Below are positions 16,025 to 24,937 of a DNA stretch of 38,258 bases, one piece after another; position 1 is the first letter of the stretch; each line of letters begins with the position of its first letter. The notes below the pieces were generated by a model. It saw only the letters and a program-made list of their open reading frames with translations. It searched no databases and was not told where the DNA came from. Position numbers and translations under genes: made by a program. The DNA comes from Proteiniborus ethanoligenes (lineage in GTDB: Bacteria > Bacillota > Clostridia > Tissierellales > Proteiniboraceae), in contig NZ_FNQE01000032.1 in assembly GCF_900107485.1 (NCBI RefSeq), forward strand, positions 1-38,258, read 5' to 3'.

Positions 16025-16567
16025 ATGACGAACAAGGAAAGGGTTATAGTTAATATAGGTGGTCAAGAATTCTCTGTAGTAGGTAATGAATCAGAGGAAT
16101 ATATAAAAGGTATAGCAAAGCTTGTAGATGATAATATTAAAGAAATAACTAAAAAAAATAAAAGATTAAGTCAATCTATGGCTGCTATTTTAGCGGCATT
16201 TAATATTGGGGATAAATATACAAAAAGTCTTAAAGATTTAAATGATTTGAGGAAAAATACAGTTGAACCATTAAATCAATTTGAACAAATGAAGTCTGAA
16301 TTAGAAGAAAGCAAAAATAAGCTACAGGCTGTAAAAAGTGAATGTGATAGCTATAAAGATGAGCTGCTTCAATCAAAAAGAGAAATCGAAAAACTAAATA
16401 GGATGATTAGAAAGCAGGAAGAGGATTTAAAGCTTAAGGACGAAGAAGTGATTAATAACAACAAGACTATAGATGATCTTCAAAATAAGCTTTTTGAAAG
16501 CCAAGTTGAGATGGTTCAAATCAGAAAAGAGCTTAGAGAAGCTTTAAAAATGCTAGACATGGATTAA
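16025..16567 (+). CDS. zapA: Cell division protein ZapA with extended coiled coil
   Basis: 180 aa. The N-terminal ~95 residues match ZapA (NKERVIVNIGGQEFSVVG, then YIKGIAKLVDDNIKEI and the MAAILAAFNIGDKY segment), which bundles FtsZ filaments at the Z-ring. The C-terminal ~85 residues are a Lys/Glu-rich coiled coil, longer than the ~85-100-aa B. subtilis protein but common in clostridia next to pheT. ATG 16025 is preceded by AAAGGAG at 10 nt spacing; an upstream ATG at 16001 lies before that ribosome binding site. Confidence 0.88.
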   Translation: MTNKERVIVNIGGQEFSVVGNESEEYIKGIAKLVDDNIKEITKKNKRLSQSMAAILAAFNIGDKYTKSLKDLNDLRKNTVEPLNQFEQMKSELEESKNKLQAVKSECDSYKDELLQSKREIEKLNRMIRKQEEDLKLKDEEVINNNKTIDDLQNKLFESQVEMVQIRKELREALKMLDMD

Positions 16568-16595
16568 TATAAAAGTTCTGCTTTAACAAAATAAG

Positions 16596-16624
16596 TTGAA
16601 GTTAATAGGCAACAAAATTATAAT
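16596..16624 (+). promoter_or_regulatory. Promoter before the U32-mutS2 operon
   Basis: TTGAAG (16596-16601), a 17-bp spacer and TATAAT (16619-16624). The predicted start (~16631) falls inside the 5' arm of the next hairpin. Confidence 0.65.
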
Positions 16625-16670
16625 AAGAGTAGAAATAGCTATAATACTAGTATTCTACTCTTAATTTTTT
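16625..16670 (+). terminator. Terminator after zapA
   Basis: A 9-bp stem, AAGAGTAGA (16625-16633) and TCTACTCTT (16654-16662), extendable with a bulge, then AATTTTTT. It abuts the -10 box of the next operon's promoter. Confidence 0.75.
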
Positions 16671-16712
16671 GTGGAGTTTCAATTATTCGATAATAATCAG
16701 GGAGATGATCTA

Positions 16713-19178
16713 ATGATAGATAAAATAGAGATATTAGCTCCAGTTGGTAGCGTTGAATCCTTATATGCGGCAGTTGAGAATGGTGCGGATGCAGTGTACC
16801 TTGGTGGGAAATTATTTAATGCAAGACAATATGCTTCTAATTTTACAGATGACGATTTAAAGAATGCGGTAGAATATGCACATTTAAGGAATGTTAAAGT
16901 ATATGTTACAGCCAATATACTGCTTGATGACTACGAATTAAAGGAGATAATCGATTATTTAACATTTTTATACAATATAGATGTAGACGCAGTAATAGTG
17001 CAGGATTTAGGACTTGCAAGGATTATAAAAGAACTTTTTCCGGACTTTGAAGTTCACGGTAGTACTCAGATGTCTATTAACAACTACAAAGGAGTACAGT
17101 TCTTAGAGGAACTAGGTTTCAATAGGGTAGTTTTAGCCAGAGAATTGTCAACTACAGATATAAGGTATATAAAGGATAATACTAATATAGAGTTGGAGGC
17201 ATTTATTCATGGTGCACTGTGCGTATCCTATTCAGGACAATGTTTAATGAGTAGCTTAATTGGTGGAAGAAGTGGAAATAGAGGAACCTGTGCTCAACCC
17301 TGTAGGATGCCTTATTCAATAGTCAGTAAAAAGGATAATAAAATAATTAATCCTAAATATGAAGAAAAGTATCTTTTAAGTCCAAAGGATTTAAATACAG
17401 TTGAGCATTTGAAAGACATTATAGATGCTGGAATAGTTTCATTAAAGATAGAAGGTAGAATGAAAAAGCCTGAGTATGTGGCTATTATAGTAAATGGATA
17501 TAGAAAGGAACTAGACAGGATATTAGGAATTCACAATGAAAGACTATCAGAAAGAGAACATAAGGACATAGCTCAAATGTTCAATAGAGGATTTACTAAA
17601 GGTTACATTAACAATGAGTATGGGAAAAACTTCATATCCTTTGACAAACCAAATAATAGAGGAATTTTAATTGGAGAAGTTGTAAAGCTTGAGAGGGATC
17701 TTATTACCATAAAGCTTCAGGAGCCTATAAGCAAGGGCGATGGTATAGAAATAATAAATAAGGACGGAAGTAGCTATGGACAAATAATAGATAAAATACT
17801 TTTAGGGAATAAGACCATAGATGCAAGTGATGCTGGAAGCACTATAAGACTAAATAGCTCCAATAAAGCAGAGGTTGGAGCCAAGGTTTATAAAACCTTT
17901 GACTTATTACTAAATATAAGGGCAGCAGAAACCTACACTAAAAAAGAGACTTTAAAAAGGTTTCCAATCAATATGGCTGTGGAGATTAGTATAGGAGAAC
18001 CAGTAAGACTTATGCTTTGGACAGATGAACATTACATAAGCCTCGAGAGTAATGAAGCTGCTGAAAAGGGCTTAAAGGTTGTCCTAGAAAAAGAAAAGGT
18101 AATAAATCAAATGAATAAGCTAGGAGACACTCCTTATTATTTAAACAACATAGATGTGAATCTAGAAGAGGGAGCTATGATACCGGTTAGTGTTTTAAAT
18201 GGTCTAAGAAGAAAGGGAATAGAAGAATTAAATAAAAAAAGAGGTAATTTTAATAACAGACTAGAAATAAATAGAGAAAAAATAAATGAAAGGGCTAATG
18301 AGATTTTTAATTATCCTATTAATGAAATAAAAAGCCTTAGAAAAATTAGCGTGAAGGTAGACAATGTTTCACAATTTATGGAACTAGACCTTAATAAACT
18401 AAATAGGGTTTATTTGAATTTTAATGAAGATATAGAAGCTTGTATAAAAGAAATAAAAAAACACAATAAAGAAGTATATCTATCTACAGAAAAAATTATT
18501 GACAATATGGAGTTTTGTAAGCTTGATAAATTATTTGACAATGTAGCTAGTCAAATAGATGGAATAAGTTCATCTAATATAGGTACATTAAAATTTATCA
18601 AGGACAGGTATAATACTAATATCCATTGTGATATAGGGCTAAATATATTTAATAGCTCTACAGTAAAGCTTTTAATAGATAATGGCGTAAGCAGCTTGAT
18701 GCTTTCACCTGAACTAAAACTAGGTCAAATTGCTCATATCTGTAAAACTAATAATGTAGAGTATGAAGTACTTGGATATGGGCATTTACCTCTGATGACG
18801 ACAAAGCATTGTCCTATGTCTCTTGTGAGAGGCTGTGAGAATGATGATAATTGTAATACATGTGAGCTTAGAAGTGGATATGGTTTATATGATAGAAAAG
18901 GCATGACTTTTGAAATGAAGAGAAAAGGCAAATCAACAGTCATCTATAATAGTCAGCCTTTAATAGTTGCTGAATATATTGATAAAATATTTTCTGCTGG
19001 TATCCATATGATGAGATTGGATTTTACTATAGAAAAAGAAAATATAAGATTTATTCAGGAATTATATTATGAAATTGCAATGAATGGAATATTTAAGAAT
19101 GAAATGAAGGAAAAACTGGAAAATATTAAAATGAAAACAGGCAATACTACAGGACACTTTTTTAGAGGAGTGTTATAA
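16713..19178 (+). CDS. U32 peptidase-family protein (RlhA/YdcP-like, DUF3656)
   Basis: 821 aa. The N-terminal U32 domain (~5-300) contains EAFIHGALCVSYSGQCLMSS (~161-180), the PS01276-type signature, and the GTCAQPCRMPY cysteines. A DUF3656-like middle (~365-490) and a C-terminal U32-like half follow, with a second Cys cluster CPMSLVRGCEN...CNTCELR (~700-720). E. coli RlhA of this family hydroxylates 23S rRNA C2501 with the related TrhP/O group acting on tRNA; true peptidase activity is doubtful. This protein is longer than RlhA (~650 aa). ATG 16713 is chosen because AGGGAG ends 8 nt before it. Confidence 0.85.
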   Translation: MIDKIEILAPVGSVESLYAAVENGADAVYLGGKLFNARQYASNFTDDDLKNAVEYAHLRNVKVYVTANILLDDYELKEIIDYLTFLYNIDVDAVIVQDLGLARIIKELFPDFEVHGSTQMSINNYKGVQFLEELGFNRVVLARELSTTDIRYIKDNTNIELEAFIHGALCVSYSGQCLMSSLIGGRSGNRGTCAQPCRMPYSIVSKKDNKIINPKYEEKYLLSPKDLNTVEHLKDIIDAGIVSLKIEGRMKKPEYVAIIVNGYRKELDRILGIHNERLSEREHKDIAQMFNRGFTKGYINNEYGKNFISFDKPNNRGILIGEVVKLERDLITIKLQEPISKGDGIEIINKDGSSYGQIIDKILLGNKTIDASDAGSTIRLNSSNKAEVGAKVYKTFDLLLNIRAAETYTKKETLKRFPINMAVEISIGEPVRLMLWTDEHYISLESNEAAEKGLKVVLEKEKVINQMNKLGDTPYYLNNIDVNLEEGAMIPVSVLNGLRRKGIEELNKKRGNFNNRLEINREKINERANEIFNYPINEIKSLRKISVKVDNVSQFMELDLNKLNRVYLNFNEDIEACIKEIKKHNKEVYLSTEKIIDNMEFCKLDKLFDNVASQIDGISSSNIGTLKFIKDRYNTNIHCDIGLNIFNSSTVKLLIDNGVSSLMLSPELKLGQIAHICKTNNVEYEVLGYGHLPLMTTKHCPMSLVRGCENDDNCNTCELRSGYGLYDRKGMTFEMKRKGKSTVIYNSQPLIVAEYIDKIFSAGIHMMRLDFTIEKENIRFIQELYYEIAMNGIFKNEMKEKLENIKMKTGNTTGHFFRGVL

Positions 19179-19207
19179 AGCTTTATATTGCCTATAGGGA
19201 GGACAAA

Positions 19208-21586
19208 ATGAACGAAAAGACTTTAAGAGTACTTGAATATGGAAAGATTATTCAATTGCTTGTGAATAAGACTGAGTCTAGTCTAGGTAAGGACATAGCT
19301 AGTAACTTATCACCTAGTATAGACCTAGAAGAAGTAGAATATTTTCAAAAGGAAACTGATGAAGCAGTAAGTATTCTAATAAAAAGAGGAAATCCTCCCC
19401 TTGGCGGAATACACGATGTGTTACCAGAGGTAAAGAGAGCAGAAATAGGTTCGGTTCTCTCACCAGGGGGTCTGCTAAAGGTTGCTGATACATTACGTGC
19501 TGCAAGAAGAATAAAAGGCTTTTTAGGATACGACAAAGGCGATAGAGAATCCTCTTATCCATTGCTAGGAGGATTAACTAATGATTTAAACACATATAGA
19601 GATGTGGAAGAGGCAATATTTAATGCTATCATAAGCGAGGAAGAAATATCTGATAGTGCCAGTTCTCTTTTAAAAAGTATAAGAAAACAGATAATTTTAA
19701 AAAATGATTCTATAAGAAACAAGCTAAATTCTATAATTAGCTCATCTTCTAATAAAAAAATGCTTCAGGATGGGATAATAACCATTAGAGAGGATAGATT
19801 TGTTGTCCCTGTAAAGCAGGAATACAGGACTAGCTTCCCTGGACTTATACATGACCAATCTTCTAGTGGGGCGACTTTGTTTATAGAACCTATGGCTGTA
19901 GTTCAATTAAATAATGAACTGAAAGAATTAAGGCTTAAAGAAAAAGCTGAAATTGAAAGAATATTAGCAGAGCTTACAGAAAATGTTGCAACTGCTAGTG
20001 ATGGAATAAGAGAAAACCAAAAAAAGCTAGCACAAATTGACTTTATATTTGCTAAAGGAAAGCTATCCTTAAATATGAAGGGCATAAAACCAGAGTTAAA
20101 TGGGAAAGGATATATTAACATTAAAAAAGGAAGACATCCTCTTTTAAATGTAGATAAGGTAGTACCTACGGATATATATATAGGAGACAAATTTAATACC
20201 TTAGTCATTACTGGACCAAATACAGGTGGAAAAACTGTTACACTTAAAACCCTAGGTCTATTTACTTTAATGGTGCAATCGGGACTACAAATACCTGTAG
20301 AATATGGGACAAAAATGGCTGTATTTAAAAACGTTTTTGCTGATATAGGTGATGAGCAAAGTATTGAACAAAGTTTAAGTACTTTTTCATCTCATATGAC
20401 AAATATAGTAGATATATTAAAGAATGTAGAAGACAATAGTCTAGTTCTTTTTGATGAGCTTGGAGCAGGAACTGACCCTACCGAAGGAGCAGCCTTAGCT
20501 ATGGCTATACTGAATCATCTCCATAGAATAGATGTGAGGACTGTTGCTACAACTCATTATAGTGAGCTAAAAGTATATGCATTAACTACAGAGGGTGTAG
20601 AAAATGCTTCTGTAGAATTTGATGTAGAAACATTAAGTCCAACCTATAGGCTTTTAATTGGGGTTCCAGGTAAATCTAATGCTTTTGAAATATCTAAAAG
20701 ATTAGGTTTAAATGATTACATTATCCAAAGTGCAAAGGAGCTTGTGTCTAAGGAGAATATTGAGTTTGAAGACATATTAGCTAATATAGAGAGGGACAGA
20801 AGAGAAAGTGAGCACAATAAGGAGGAAACACAGCGTTTAAAGGAAGAAATACAAAAACTTAAAAGTGAACTTTTAGAGAAAAAAGAAAAACTTGAAAATA
20901 TGAGAGATGAAACCATAAGACAGGCCAAGAGAGAAGCAAGAAAAATATTAAAAGATGCAAAGGAAGAGTCAGAAAGCATAATTAATGAAATAAGAAATAT
21001 TTCTACTGAAATAGAAAAGGAAAAGAATAAGAGATTACAAGAAGCTAGAGATAAAATAAGAACCAATCTTGAATCCATAGAGGGAGACTTATCTGAAAAT
21101 ATTATAGTTAAAAAGAATACAAAACCTCCAAAAAATTTAAAGCCAGGAGAAAATGTAATACTACTAGGGCTAAATCAGGAAGGAATAGTTTTAAACCAGC
21201 CAGATGAATCGGGGAATGTAATGGTACAGGTAGGGATAATGAAAATTAGTGTCCATATTTCTACTTTGTCTAGAGCAAGAAAAGAAGAAAAAATAGAGAG
21301 TAAAGTAGCTGTAAAATCAATTGTTCGGACTAAAGCTTCTAATATAAAAAACGAACTAGATTTGAGAGGAAAAAATTTAGATGAGGCAATGCTTGATGTG
21401 GATAAATACTTAGATGATGCTTATATTGCAGGTCTAAAAACTGTTTATATAATACATGGCAAGGGTACAGGTATATTAAGGGAAGGAATAGGTCAGCTTC
21501 TAAGAGGGCATAAGCATGTAAAATCCTATAGGCTTGGTAACTATGGTGAAGGTGGAACAGGTGTAACTGTTGTTGAAATTAAATAA
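19208..21586 (+). CDS. mutS2: MutS2 (RqcU) ATPase/endonuclease
   Basis: 792 aa. It has a lever/clamp region, a MutS-type ABC ATPase with TGPNTGGKT (~334-342), Walker B LFDELGAGTDPTEG and THYSELK, a Glu/Lys-rich coiled coil (~520-630), a KOW-like stretch around 645-700, and a C-terminal Smr domain (~716-792) with LDLRG and HGKGTG. In B. subtilis this protein acts on collided ribosomes and feeds ribosome quality control; in other bacteria it suppresses recombination. It is not mismatch-repair MutS, as the mismatch-recognition domain is absent. AGGGAGG lies 5-6 nt before the ATG, 29 nt after the U32 gene. Confidence 0.95.
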   Translation: MNEKTLRVLEYGKIIQLLVNKTESSLGKDIASNLSPSIDLEEVEYFQKETDEAVSILIKRGNPPLGGIHDVLPEVKRAEIGSVLSPGGLLKVADTLRAARRIKGFLGYDKGDRESSYPLLGGLTNDLNTYRDVEEAIFNAIISEEEISDSASSLLKSIRKQIILKNDSIRNKLNSIISSSSNKKMLQDGIITIREDRFVVPVKQEYRTSFPGLIHDQSSSGATLFIEPMAVVQLNNELKELRLKEKAEIERILAELTENVATASDGIRENQKKLAQIDFIFAKGKLSLNMKGIKPELNGKGYINIKKGRHPLLNVDKVVPTDIYIGDKFNTLVITGPNTGGKTVTLKTLGLFTLMVQSGLQIPVEYGTKMAVFKNVFADIGDEQSIEQSLSTFSSHMTNIVDILKNVEDNSLVLFDELGAGTDPTEGAALAMAILNHLHRIDVRTVATTHYSELKVYALTTEGVENASVEFDVETLSPTYRLLIGVPGKSNAFEISKRLGLNDYIIQSAKELVSKENIEFEDILANIERDRRESEHNKEETQRLKEEIQKLKSELLEKKEKLENMRDETIRQAKREARKILKDAKEESESIINEIRNISTEIEKEKNKRLQEARDKIRTNLESIEGDLSENIIVKKNTKPPKNLKPGENVILLGLNQEGIVLNQPDESGNVMVQVGIMKISVHISTLSRARKEEKIESKVAVKSIVRTKASNIKNELDLRGKNLDEAMLDVDKYLDDAYIAGLKTVYIIHGKGTGILREGIGQLLRGHKHVKSYRLGNYGEGGTGVTVVEIK

Positions 21587-21609
21587 GCATACTCTAAAGC
21601 TATTGAAGG

Positions 21610-22059
21610 ATGATAAAAGTGTATATAATAAGTGCTTGTTTAGCAGGTGTTAATTGCAGATATGATGGAGGGAACAATTTCAGTTCGGAAATCGTCAAAT
21701 TAGTTAAAGATGGAAAAGCCATCTTAGTTTGTCCAGAGCAACTTGGGGGATTAACAACCCCAAGACTACCCTGTGAGATTATTATTGACGAAAAAGGCAA
21801 TAAAAAAGTAATAAGCATTGAAGGGAAGGATTATACAAAGGAATTCTTAAAAGGCGCGGAGGAAACACTTAAAATCGCAAAAATTGTTGAAGTAAAAAAA
21901 GCAATATTAAAAGCAAGAAGTCCATCATGTGGAAAAGGATATGTTTACGATGGTACATTTAAGAAAAAATTAGTATCAGGAAATGGGATAACAGCTGACC
22001 TCCTTGAGAAAAATGGTATTAAAGTATATACAGAAGAAGACAATATTAAAAATATTTAA
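21610..22059 (+). CDS. tudS: TudS/DUF523 family Fe-S protein
   Basis: 149 aa. The family formerly called DUF523 includes TudS, a [4Fe-4S] thiouracil desulfidase. The expected cysteine sites are present: SACLAGVNCRYDG near the N-terminus, ILVCPEQLGGL (~39-49) and ARSPSCGKGYVYDG (~97-110), three of which ligate the cluster in characterised members. PRLPCEI follows the second motif. Whether the substrate is 2-thiouracil or another thiolated base cannot be read from sequence. There is no clear Shine-Dalgarno beyond GAAGGATG before the ATG, 23 bp after mutS2. Confidence 0.85.
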   Translation: MIKVYIISACLAGVNCRYDGGNNFSSEIVKLVKDGKAILVCPEQLGGLTTPRLPCEIIIDEKGNKKVISIEGKDYTKEFLKGAEETLKIAKIVEVKKAILKARSPSCGKGYVYDGTFKKKLVSGNGITADLLEKNGIKVYTEEDNIKNI

Positions 22060-22078
22060 CTAATACGGGGGTGTAGAG

Positions 22079-22669
22079 ATGAAAAGAGTTTTAGCAATTT
22101 TTATTATTCTAATGCTATTATTTTTGAGTTTATTTGGATGCTCTAAAAACAAAAACAAAGAAAATGGAGATGCTGTATCTGCTGACGAAAATAATATTGA
22201 AACAGAGCAACAAGAAGAAAGTAAAGATACTAATCAAGTAAAATATCTTGATTATGCGGTTTATTTAAAGCATAAGGATATTCCATATTTATTTGGAGAA
22301 AGATTTGAAATAAAATCAAATGATCCAATACTTAATGAAAAAAGAATTGAAGAAATTGCATTAGAAAAGCTATTTGGCTATGATAAGGGAAGTTTTGAAT
22401 CACCAGTACCTAAGGATACAAAAATATTAGGACTTGAAAAAGAGGGTAGTACCGTTTATCTAGATTTATCTAAAGCATTTATAGATAATATGCCTAAGGA
22501 TGGAACTTTAACTCAAATGGCACTGGATGCTATAGTAAACACATTGACATTTTTCCCTGAAAATGAAAAAGTAGTTATTAAAGTAGAAGGAGAAAGTATT
22601 AAGGAGCTAAATGGAGTTAGGCTAGATAAGGATTTCTCTTTTAGCAGTGAATTTATTCCTGATAAATAA
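22079..22669 (+). CDS. GerMN-domain lipoprotein
   Basis: 196 aa. A type II signal peptide with lipobox LFGC gives Cys21 as the lipidated residue, followed by a polar Asn/Glu-rich linker (~22-55). The rest (~85-190) contains the GerMN features VYLDLSKAFI and LTQMALDAIVNTLTFFPENEKVVIKVEG. GerMN domains occur in GerM and LpqB and are found on the outer membrane face, in GerM tied to sporulation/peptidoglycan. The start has GGGGGTG ~6 nt upstream. It closes the U32-mutS2-tudS-lipoprotein run, with 19 bp from tudS. Its actual role is unknown. Confidence 0.82.
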   Translation: MKRVLAIFIILMLLFLSLFGCSKNKNKENGDAVSADENNIETEQQEESKDTNQVKYLDYAVYLKHKDIPYLFGERFEIKSNDPILNEKRIEEIALEKLFGYDKGSFESPVPKDTKILGLEKEGSTVYLDLSKAFIDNMPKDGTLTQMALDAIVNTLTFFPENEKVVIKVEGESIKELNGVRLDKDFSFSSEFIPDK

Positions 22670-22679
22670 AATACTACTC

Positions 22680-22708
22680 TTGTATTTGATTGGAATATAT
22701 GCTATCAT
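22680..22708 (+). promoter_or_regulatory. Promoter of the argS T-box leader
   Basis: TTGTAT (22680-22685), a 17-bp spacer ending TGC, and TATCAT (22703-22708). It is a moderate match plus the extended -10 TG, about 20 bp before the leader. Confidence 0.55.
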
Positions 22709-22727
22709 TTAAAGCATTAAATAATTA

Positions 22728-22960
22728 AATTCAAAGATGAGGAAAGTAAGCTGTAGTCATTGTCCAAGCGAGTCAGGTAAGGTGGGAGCTGACACATAGA
22801 TACATCTGAAGAGAGCCTCGGAGAAGCTATCTGAAATGAGTAGGATGTGCCGATACCCAGCGTTAATGGGCTTGAGTGGGTATGCTTATTAAGCTTACCA
22901 ATTAGAGTGGTAACACGGGAAATATCTCGTCTCTTTCTTGAGGCGAGATTTTTTTATTTT
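22728..22960 (+). promoter_or_regulatory. T-box riboswitch, specifier AGA (Arg), upstream of argS
   Basis: Stem I contains the typical AAAGTA-AGC start (~22745) and a CAAGCGAGTCAGG...GGTGGGAGCTGAC apical region. The specifier loop reads GAAG-AGA-G, AGA at 22812-22814, followed by CCTC that pairs with GAGG near 22739. The T-box is a variant, AGAGTGGTAACACGGG (22904-22919), still carrying TGGT for the ACCA tRNA end. AGA is the preferred Arg codon of AT-rich genomes and fits the downstream argS. Confidence 0.9.
22924..22960 (+). terminator. T-box terminator of argS
   Basis: A 10-bp stem with one G-U pair, ATCTCGTCTC (22924-22933) and GAGGCGAGAT (22940-22949), loop TTTCTT, then a T-run. Confidence 0.9.
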
Positions 22961-23081
22961 AAATAGATAGTTTTTCTGGTCATTATGAGTATTAATAAAC
23001 AATCTATATTCTTTGTAGATTTAGGATATAAAGAATGTGTTATTTCTATCAAACATTATAAATTTAAAAAGGAGGCAAATT

Positions 23082-24782
23082 ATGCTTGATTTTAAAAAAG
23101 AAATAGGAAAACTAGTAAGTAAAAACTTTGGCAGTTTAAATGAAGATACCATAATAGAGCTTTTAGAGGTTCCGCCAAATTATGAGCTTGGAGATTATGC
23201 TATGCCATGCTTTAGATTAGCAAAAGAGCTTAGAAAATCTCCTAACATTATTGCTCAAGAAATAGTAGATTCTATTAAAGAAAAGAATTTATTTGAAAAA
23301 ATTGAAAATGTTGGGGCCTATGTGAACTTTTTTATTAATAAAGAAGCTTTAGGGAAAACTGTACTTGAGGAAGTATTTCAGAAGAAAGAAATGTTTGGTT
23401 CAGCGAATATTGGGAAAGGTCAGAACGTTACTTTTGACTACTCTGCGCCAAATATTGCAAAGCCTTTTCATGTTGGTCACTTAAGATCAACAGTAATAGG
23501 CAATTCTCTATATAAGATTTATAACTTTTTAGGATATAATTCTATTGGAATAAATCATTTAGGTGATTGGGGAACACAATTTGGAAAAATGATTTCTGCG
23601 TATAAAAGATGGGGGGATGATGAGGAGATTAAAAAGGAGCCTATAAAATCTCTTCAAGCTCTGTATGTAAAGTTTCATGAAGAAGCAGAGAAAGCTCCCG
23701 AACTTGAAGAAGAGGGAAGATATTGGTTTAAAAAACTCGAAGAAGGCGATGAAGAAGCAAGACAAATTTGGAAAAGATTTGTTGATTTAAGCTTAGAAGA
23801 ATTCAATAGAGTATATGATTTATTAAATGTAAAGTTTGATTACAATACTGGAGAAAGCTTCTATGAAGGCAAAATGGAAAGAATAGTAGATATGCTAAAA
23901 GAAAAGAACCTTTTAGTAGAGAGTAAGGGAGCATATGTAGTAGACCTAGAAGAGTATAATATGCCACCTTGTATAATTCTTAAAAGTGATGGAACTACTA
24001 TATATGCTACTAGAGATATTACCGCAGCCATATATAGAAAGGAAACCTTTAATTTTGCAAAATCCATATATATTACCGACTATTCTCAAAATCTTCACTT
24101 TGCACAATGGATGAAGGTAATAGAGCTTATGGGCTTTGATTGGGCAAATCAAATGGAACATGCTCCCTTTGGGAGAGTAAGTACAGAGGAAGGGAGACTT
24201 CAAACAAGAAAGGGAAATGTTATTTTATTAGATGATTTATTAATGAAATCTATAGAAAAAGCAAAGGAAATAATCGAAGAAAAGAACCCTAATCTAGAAA
24301 ACAAAGATGAGGTTGCAAAAATGGTAGGGATTGGCGCTGTTATATTCAATGATTTAAGCAATGGTAAGATTAAAGACATAGTATTTAACTGGGATAGAAT
24401 GCTTAGCTTTGAAGGAGAGACAGGGCCTTATGTGCAATATACTTATGCAAGGGCTAACAGTGTCCTAGGTAAAGCAGAATACCATATAACTAATGATGTA
24501 GATTATTCTCTGTTGACAAATGATGAGGCTGTAAATGTTATTAGATTGCTTTATTCATTCCAAAATACTATTATAGCAGCAATGGAAAAAAATGAACCTT
24601 CATTTATTGCAAGACATATAATTGATATTGCTCAGGCATTTAATAAGTTTTATCATGAATGCCCAATAATTGTAGAAGATAAAGAGCTTCAAAAGGCAAG
24701 AGTGTTGCTTGTTTACGGTGCAGCTACAACTATAAAGGTTGGTCTTTCACTATTAGGCATTGAAGCACCACAAAAAATGTAA
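23082..24782 (+). CDS. argS: Arginyl-tRNA synthetase
   Basis: A 566-aa class I enzyme. The N-terminal Add1 domain (~1-110) precedes the catalytic core with the HIGH-type motif HVGHLRST (~130). The canonical KMSKS is replaced by the degenerate LQTRKGNV seen in many ArgRS. The C-terminal DALR anticodon-binding domain covers the last ~110 residues, including FNKFYHECPI. AAAAAGGAGG lies 6 nt before ATG 23082; an in-frame start at 23037 lacks a ribosome binding site. Control is by the Arg T-box. Confidence 0.97.
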   Translation: MLDFKKEIGKLVSKNFGSLNEDTIIELLEVPPNYELGDYAMPCFRLAKELRKSPNIIAQEIVDSIKEKNLFEKIENVGAYVNFFINKEALGKTVLEEVFQKKEMFGSANIGKGQNVTFDYSAPNIAKPFHVGHLRSTVIGNSLYKIYNFLGYNSIGINHLGDWGTQFGKMISAYKRWGDDEEIKKEPIKSLQALYVKFHEEAEKAPELEEEGRYWFKKLEEGDEEARQIWKRFVDLSLEEFNRVYDLLNVKFDYNTGESFYEGKMERIVDMLKEKNLLVESKGAYVVDLEEYNMPPCIILKSDGTTIYATRDITAAIYRKETFNFAKSIYITDYSQNLHFAQWMKVIELMGFDWANQMEHAPFGRVSTEEGRLQTRKGNVILLDDLLMKSIEKAKEIIEEKNPNLENKDEVAKMVGIGAVIFNDLSNGKIKDIVFNWDRMLSFEGETGPYVQYTYARANSVLGKAEYHITNDVDYSLLTNDEAVNVIRLLYSFQNTIIAAMEKNEPSFIARHIIDIAQAFNKFYHECPIIVEDKELQKARVLLVYGAATTIKVGLSLLGIEAPQKM

Positions 24783-24785
24783 GCA

Positions 24786-24830
24786 TGTACCTAAAGGCAT
24801 CTAGATTTAGATGTCCTTTTTGTTTTTTGG
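24786..24830 (+). terminator. Terminator of argS
   Basis: A stem, AAAGGCATCT with AGATGTCCTTT carrying a one-base bulge, loop AGATTT, followed by a T-rich run (24818-24828). Confidence 0.8.
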
Positions 24831-24873
24831 TTAAGTGTGGAAGCATTGGGTATGTTAATAAAATATAACAGTG

Positions 24874-24902
24874 TTGACATAGTGAGGAATAATTTGTATA
24901 AT
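24874..24902 (+). promoter_or_regulatory. Consensus promoter of the lytic transglycosylase gene
   Basis: TTGACA (24874-24879), a 17-bp spacer and TATAAT (24897-24902): a perfect housekeeping promoter, 35 bp before the start codon. Confidence 0.9.
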
Positions 24903-24937
24903 ATCACTTGTGCCAAAAAATGAAAGGAGTGTTTACG

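Noticed and set aside
16713-19178. Secreted collagenase
   Set aside because: There is no signal peptide. The U32 name is historical; the RlhA/DUF3656 architecture points to RNA modification.
19208-21586. Mismatch repair MutS
   Set aside because: It lacks the mismatch-recognition domain and has a C-terminal Smr domain, so it is MutS2.
22740-22900. Metabolite riboswitch in front of argS
   Set aside because: The T-box sequence, specifier and terminator explain the structure fully.
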